From: Paracoccus albicereus
GTDB taxonomy: Bacteria; Pseudomonadota; Alphaproteobacteria; Rhodobacterales; Rhodobacteraceae
Direction of reading: 5' to 3'
Length of the DNA stretch: 64,000 nt
Assembly: GCF_024359525.1 (NCBI RefSeq)
Contig: NZ_JAKZEU010000004.1
Coordinates: 186,001-250,000, forward strand
The position numbers and the translations under genes were made by a program. This document shows, piece by piece, positions 60,358 to 64,000 of the stretch. The notes below the pieces were generated by a model, which was given only the letters and a program-made list of their open reading frames with translations, ran no database searches and was not told the origin of the DNA. How positions within the stretch are numbered: position 1 is the stretch's first letter; each line of letters begins with the position of its first letter.

Positions 60358-61251
60358 ATGGCAAAAGACGTGATCGGACCCGAGGTCCAGCAACTCGCCA
60401 CGACGAATTGCTACACGATTGCACCCGGCCTTCGCGCCGAGTCGGCCGCCCTGTCCGACCGCGCTTACGTCACGCTGGTCACGAACGAGGACTACCTTCC
60501 CGGGGCCGAGGCACTGCTGCGCTCGCTGCGCCTGACCGGGGCGTCGGGCGATCTCGTCGTGCTGCACCGCCATGTCGGAGCCGCCGGCCTGACCCGCTTG
60601 CGCAGTCTCGGCGCGCGGCTGATCGCCTGCGACCTGCTGCCGACCTCGACCGGCTTCGACCGCACCCATGCCCGCGACGCGCTGCACGGTCGTGCCGCCT
60701 TCACGCGGGGCGAAAAGCCCGCCTTCCACACCCCGCTCGACAATTTCGTCAAACTGCGCCTGTGGCAGCTCGACTACGCCCGCTGCATCTTCATCGATGC
60801 CGACGCGCTGGTACTGCGCAATGTGGACAAGCTGTTCGATTTCCCCGAATTCTGCGCCGCGCCCAACGTCTATGACGGGCTGGACGGCTTTCACCGTATG
60901 AATTCGGGCGTCTTCACCGCGCGCCCCGATCCGGCGACCTTCGCCGCGATGCTGGACCGGCTGGACCGGCCGGGCGTGTTCTGGCGGCGCACCGACCAGA
61001 CCTTCCTGCAGGACTTCTTCCCAGACTGGCATGGCCTGCCGATCCAGATGAACATGCTGCAATATGTGTGGATGAACATGCCCGACCTGTGGAATTGGGA
61101 CGACATCCACATCCTGCACTACCAGTACGAAAAGCCGTGGTCCGACCATGCCAAGGCGCAGGCGCTGGCGCCGCTGATCGACCTCTGGCGCACCATTGCC
61201 GCAGGCGGACCGATCCCCGATCTCGGCGCGCAGGCGCGCCCTGCCGCCTAG
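60358..61251 (+). CDS. Glycosyltransferase family 8 protein (glycogenin/galactinol-synthase-like)
   Basis: The 297-residue protein has AYVTLVTNEDYLPGAEALLR near residue 36 and a DxD motif in FIDADAL (Asp147-Asp149), then FHRMNSGVFTARPD and HYQYEKPW, as in GT8 glycogenin-like enzymes that use UDP-sugars with retention of configuration. The acceptor is unknown; surface glycan or glycogen-like primer are both possible. The next gene starts 5 bp after its stop. Confidence 0.85.
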   Translation: MAKDVIGPEVQQLATTNCYTIAPGLRAESAALSDRAYVTLVTNEDYLPGAEALLRSLRLTGASGDLVVLHRHVGAAGLTRLRSLGARLIACDLLPTSTGFDRTHARDALHGRAAFTRGEKPAFHTPLDNFVKLRLWQLDYARCIFIDADALVLRNVDKLFDFPEFCAAPNVYDGLDGFHRMNSGVFTARPDPATFAAMLDRLDRPGVFWRRTDQTFLQDFFPDWHGLPIQMNMLQYVWMNMPDLWNWDDIHILHYQYEKPWSDHAKAQALAPLIDLWRTIAAGGPIPDLGAQARPAA

Positions 61252-61255
61252 GCGC

Positions 61256-62068
61256 ATGCGCATCGCCCTGACCGGCGCCACCGGCATCGTCGGCGGCATC
61301 GTCCACCGCGCGGCCCGTGCCACGGGCCACGACGTCGATCCGCTGCCGGGTTATCGCCTCGGCGACACGCCAGACCTGTCAGGTCACGACGCGCTGATCC
61401 ACGCCGCCTTCGCCCACGCCCCCGGCCGCTATCGCGGTGGCGAAGGTGACGATCCCGCAGCCTTCCGCGCGGCCAATCTGGATGGCACGATCCGGCTGTT
61501 CGACGCCGCGCGCCGCACGGGCGTCTCGCGCATCGTCTTCCTGTCGTCGCGCGCGGTCCATGACGGCCACCCGCCCGGCCTGCTGCCCGACGACCTGCCC
61601 CCTGCCCCGACCACGCTCTACGGCGAGGTCAAGGCGCTGGCCGAGGCGCATCTGGCAAGCCTCGGCCCCGGTGCCACCGCGCTGCGCGCTACCGGCATCT
61701 ACGGGCCGGGCGCCGCGAACAAGTGGCGCGGCCTCTTCGCCGACTTCCTTGCCGGCCGCCCGGTCACCCCCCGTGTCGCCACCGAAATCCACGCCGATGA
61801 CCTCGCCGCCGCGATCCTGTCGATCCTCGCCGCGCCCGCCCCGCCCGCGACGCTGAACGCTAGCGACCTCACGCTGGACCGCCACGACCTGCTGGCGGAT
61901 GTCGCGCGTCTGACCGGCTGCCCTCATCGGCCGCCGCCGCGCGCCGATGCAAGCGGCCTTCGCATCCTCGACTGCGCCGGTCTGCGCGCCCTTGGATGGT
62001 GCCCCGGCGGCATCGACCTGCTGCGCGCGACGCTGCCCGCGATGCTGGACCCCAGCATCGATTCGTGA
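61256..62068 (+). CDS. NAD-dependent epimerase/dehydratase-like protein (extended SDR)
   Basis: The 270-residue protein has a Rossmann motif MRIALTGATGIVGGIV at the start, VFLSSRAVHD, and the active-site TTLYGEVKALAE with Tyr and Lys in YxxxK (Y-G-E-V-K). It is shorter than sugar epimerases and could act on a nucleotide sugar or other metabolite. It follows the GT8 gene by 5 bp, suggesting a joint glycan role. Arginine/proline-rich, GC-rich coding. Confidence 0.8.
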   Translation: MRIALTGATGIVGGIVHRAARATGHDVDPLPGYRLGDTPDLSGHDALIHAAFAHAPGRYRGGEGDDPAAFRAANLDGTIRLFDAARRTGVSRIVFLSSRAVHDGHPPGLLPDDLPPAPTTLYGEVKALAEAHLASLGPGATALRATGIYGPGAANKWRGLFADFLAGRPVTPRVATEIHADDLAAAILSILAAPAPPATLNASDLTLDRHDLLADVARLTGCPHRPPPRADASGLRILDCAGLRALGWCPGGIDLLRATLPAMLDPSIDS

Positions 62069-62095
62069 TTCCGTCGCCCCAAGACAGGGGCAGAC

Positions 62096-63793
62096 ATGGA
62101 CACGCGCGGGCAAGGCTGGCACCGAGATGGATGGCGTTATCTCAACGCCCGCAGCGCACGCGCGCTGGCGGTCATGCGGGACCGCGGCCCCAGCCAGGTC
62201 CAGTTCTGGCTGCTGGCACTGCTGATCGGGATCGGCGCTGGCTTTGCCGCGGTCGGCTTCAGACTGGGGATCGGCTGGATCCAGCGCGCGATCTACGGCG
62301 CCGACGACCTGACCATGGCCTCGACCGCCGTGTCGTTGCCGGCCTGGATCGTGATCCTCAGCCCGATCCTCGGCGGCCTTGCGGTCGGGTTGATCCTGCA
62401 CCATTTCACCGCGGACGGCCGCGTGCGCGGCGTCAGCGACGTCATCGAAGGCGCGGCGCTGGAAGGCGGCCGGGTGGAAATCCGCGCCGGTCTTGCCTCC
62501 GCTGTCGCCTCGCTGATCACGCTCGGCACCGGCGGCTCATCGGGACGCGAGGGCCCGGTCGTCCATCTCGCGGGCGTTATCTCGACCGCGGTCGCACGCC
62601 GCATCAAGGCCAGCCCGATCACCGGGCGCGACCTTCTGGGCTGCGCGGTGGCGGGCGCGGTCGCCGCCAGCTTCAACGCGCCCATCGCAGGCGCGCTTTT
62701 TGCGCACGAAGTCGTGCTGCGCCATTTCGCCATTCACGCCTTCGCCCCCATCGCCATCGCGGCGGTCGCGGGCACCGTCATCAACCGCAGCCAGTTCGGC
62801 GGCATTACCGAGTTCGACCTGTCGCAGGGCACGGACCTCGCCTTCTATGTCGAATTGCCCGCCTTCATGATCCTCGGCCTTCTCTGCGCTCTGGTCGCCG
62901 CCGCAATGATGAGCGCGGTGTTCCGGGCCGATCAGGCCGCCAGCCACGTGATGTCGCGCACCGGTCTGCCCCGCTGGCTGCGCCCCGCCATCGCCGGTGC
63001 GCTTCTGGGTCTGATCGCGACGCAGTTTCCGCATATCATCGGCGTCGGCTATGAAACGACGGCGGCGGCGCTGTCCGGTCAGATCGGCTTCTGGGGGGCG
63101 GTGATCTTTGCCGGGGTCAAGGCGCTCGCCGTCGCGATCACGCTGGGCGGCCGGATGGGTGGCGGCATCTTCTCGCCCGCCCTCGTCATGGGCTCGCTGA
63201 CCGGCCTCGCCTTCGGGATCGTGGCGACGGGCCTGCTGCCGGACGTGTCGGGCAACGTGAACCTTTACGCGCTGGCGGGGATGGGCGCGGTCGGCGCGGC
63301 GGTTCTGGGCGCGCCGATCTCGACCGCGATGATCGTGTTCGAGATGACGGGCGACTGGCAGACCGGGATCGCCGTGATGACCGCGGTGTCGCTGTCGTCC
63401 GCGCTGGCCTCGCGCCTGGTCCACCGGTCGTTCTTCCTGACCCAGCTTGAGAACCGCGACGTTCATGTCGCCGAAGGGCCGCAGGTCTGGCTGCCGCAGA
63501 AGATGCGGATCACAGCCGTCAGCCGCGGCCTCGAAGACGACGGCGCACCCCCGCAGGCGGTGCTGGTCGAGATGGTGCGCAAGGGCCGCGCGCTGACCGA
63601 CGGGATGCGACTGCACGAAGCGCTGGCGGAGTTCGAGCGCACCGGCGCGGCCTTTTTGCCGGTGATCCGTCCGCCCGATACCGAAGAGACCGACAAGACC
63701 GAGCCGGAACTCACCGCGATCGTCTACCATGTCGATGCGTTGCGGGCGCTCAATCAGGCGTTGGCCGAAACCGCGGCCGAGGAACACGGCTGA
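62096..63793 (+). CDS. CLC-family chloride channel/transporter
   Basis: The 565-residue membrane protein has CLC motifs: GTGGSSGREGPVVHLAG (146-161) with the gating Glu at 152 in GREGP, and GGRMGGGIFSPALVMG (GxFxP). About ten or more membrane helices precede a C-terminal cytoplasmic region (about 455-565) that resembles degenerate CBS domains. The Glu favours an H+/Cl- exchanger-like or gated channel type; the second transporter Glu is not identified. It starts 28 bp after the epimerase-like gene. Confidence 0.9.
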   Translation: MDTRGQGWHRDGWRYLNARSARALAVMRDRGPSQVQFWLLALLIGIGAGFAAVGFRLGIGWIQRAIYGADDLTMASTAVSLPAWIVILSPILGGLAVGLILHHFTADGRVRGVSDVIEGAALEGGRVEIRAGLASAVASLITLGTGGSSGREGPVVHLAGVISTAVARRIKASPITGRDLLGCAVAGAVAASFNAPIAGALFAHEVVLRHFAIHAFAPIAIAAVAGTVINRSQFGGITEFDLSQGTDLAFYVELPAFMILGLLCALVAAAMMSAVFRADQAASHVMSRTGLPRWLRPAIAGALLGLIATQFPHIIGVGYETTAAALSGQIGFWGAVIFAGVKALAVAITLGGRMGGGIFSPALVMGSLTGLAFGIVATGLLPDVSGNVNLYALAGMGAVGAAVLGAPISTAMIVFEMTGDWQTGIAVMTAVSLSSALASRLVHRSFFLTQLENRDVHVAEGPQVWLPQKMRITAVSRGLEDDGAPPQAVLVEMVRKGRALTDGMRLHEALAEFERTGAAFLPVIRPPDTEETDKTEPELTAIVYHVDALRALNQALAETAAEEHG

Positions 63794-63893
63794 CGCCCTG
63801 CGCGACACCCCGCGAGAGGTCCGCGATCTGCCAAACCCTTCAAATCGAACGACTTATCACCGTCGAAGACATCCGGGCGCAGGCCGCGATCCG

Positions 63894-63908
63894 TTAACGA
63901 TCCCCTAA
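63894..63908 (+). promoter_or_regulatory. CtrA-like site (TTAA-N7-CTAA)
   Basis: TTAACGATCCCCTAA matches the CtrA consensus at seven of eight positions, about 100 bp after the CLC gene and just before the 11-bp repeats, so it probably belongs to a gene beyond the window. Confidence 0.4.
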
Positions 63909-63923
63909 CCGCACGTCCGCAGC

Positions 63924-63976
63924 CTGTGTACAGGTTGTGTACAGCCTGTGTACGCGCGGTGTACGGGCTGTGACAT
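63924..63976 (+). repeat. Five 11-bp-spaced repeats of GTGTAC
   Basis: GTGTAC starts at 63926, 63937, 63948 and 63959, with a degenerate fifth copy GTGACA at 63970, each exactly 11 bp from the last. The flanking bases also partly repeat (CTGTGTACAG-type units). Regular one-turn spacing marks a protein-binding array on one face of DNA. No gene in the window uses it. Confidence 0.75.
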
Positions 63977-64000
63977 GCCAAACCCAGCAAATGCTGGCCA

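Noticed and set aside
63924..63976. CRISPR array
   Set aside because: The repeated unit is 6 bp at 11-bp spacing, far too short, with no unique spacers or cas genes.
63754..63990. A 78-codon minus-strand frame at the window end
   Set aside because: Covers the 11-bp repeats and the CLC 3' end; no ribosome site and no recognisable family.

Overview
The window is high-GC alphaproteobacterial chromosome, and gene content and order point to Paracoccus or a close Rhodobacteraceae relative. The strongest signs are a cytochrome c-550 gene directly followed by a 558-residue aa3 oxidase subunit I (the cycA-ctaD arrangement I recall from Paracoccus denitrificans), a circularly permuted two-piece alphaproteobacterial tmRNA with the tag ANDNRAPVALAA, an alpha-type SspB, and family-typical small proteins (DUF4169, RHH_4, DUF1467, DUF3008). 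No integrase, transposase, phage gene, CRISPR array or rRNA operon was seen.

Bases 1-17400 are accessory metabolism. After the tail of a siderophore-interacting protein comes a leftward polyol/sugar operon: periplasmic binding protein, single-domain ABC ATPase, permease, short-chain dehydrogenase and FGGY pentulose kinase. It faces a divergent LacI-type regulator, with two operator-like ATCGAT dyads 22 bp apart between them. Oxidation to a ketopentose followed by phosphorylation (ribitol to D-ribulose to ribulose 5-phosphate, or a similar polyol) is the simplest reading. Next is a second catabolic block around a LysR regulator: gamma-glutamyltransferase, D-2-hydroxyacid dehydrogenase, then a tightly overlapped run of two Dpp-type permeases, a Tat-type binding protein, a creatininase-family amidohydrolase, a fused double ATPase and an RraA-like protein. 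Its substrate is unknown.

Bases 17400-30450 are mostly housekeeping: guaB, a FadL-type porin, a P-loop ATPase overlapping metA, ppk2 overlapping a TPM/YgcG-like protein, an orphan polyamine-type binding protein, a DsrE-like exported protein, ssrA (tmRNA) immediately followed by sspB, a type III polyketide synthase with a BpsB-like methyltransferase, fumC and two small genes. Bases 30500-32800 hold a surface-glycan pair (RgpF-like protein and sulfotransferase) next to tRNA-Leu(GAG).

Bases 32850-51900 carry core functions: lipB, cycA, ctaD, carA, a GatB/YqeY protein, a fused MshEN-glycosyltransferase, glnE, bpt (N-end-rule leucyltransferase), ilvB-ilvN, an M48 lipoprotein protease, nitroreductase, EI24 protein, methylmalonyl-CoA epimerase and a response regulator. 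CtrA-type TTAA-N7-TTAA sites precede the MshEN-glycosyltransferase and the response regulator.

Bases 51900-64000 run mostly leftward (GNAT, DUF1501/DUF1800 pair, aspS, CPBP protein, GH25 lysozyme, small membrane protein). They include a D-lactate-dehydrogenase-like gene broken by one amber codon, then rightward GT8, an NAD-dependent epimerase-like protein and a CLC chloride transporter. The window ends in five 11-bp-spaced GTGTAC repeats next to another CtrA-like site.

All functional calls rest on reading motifs and family resemblance by eye; no database search was run.
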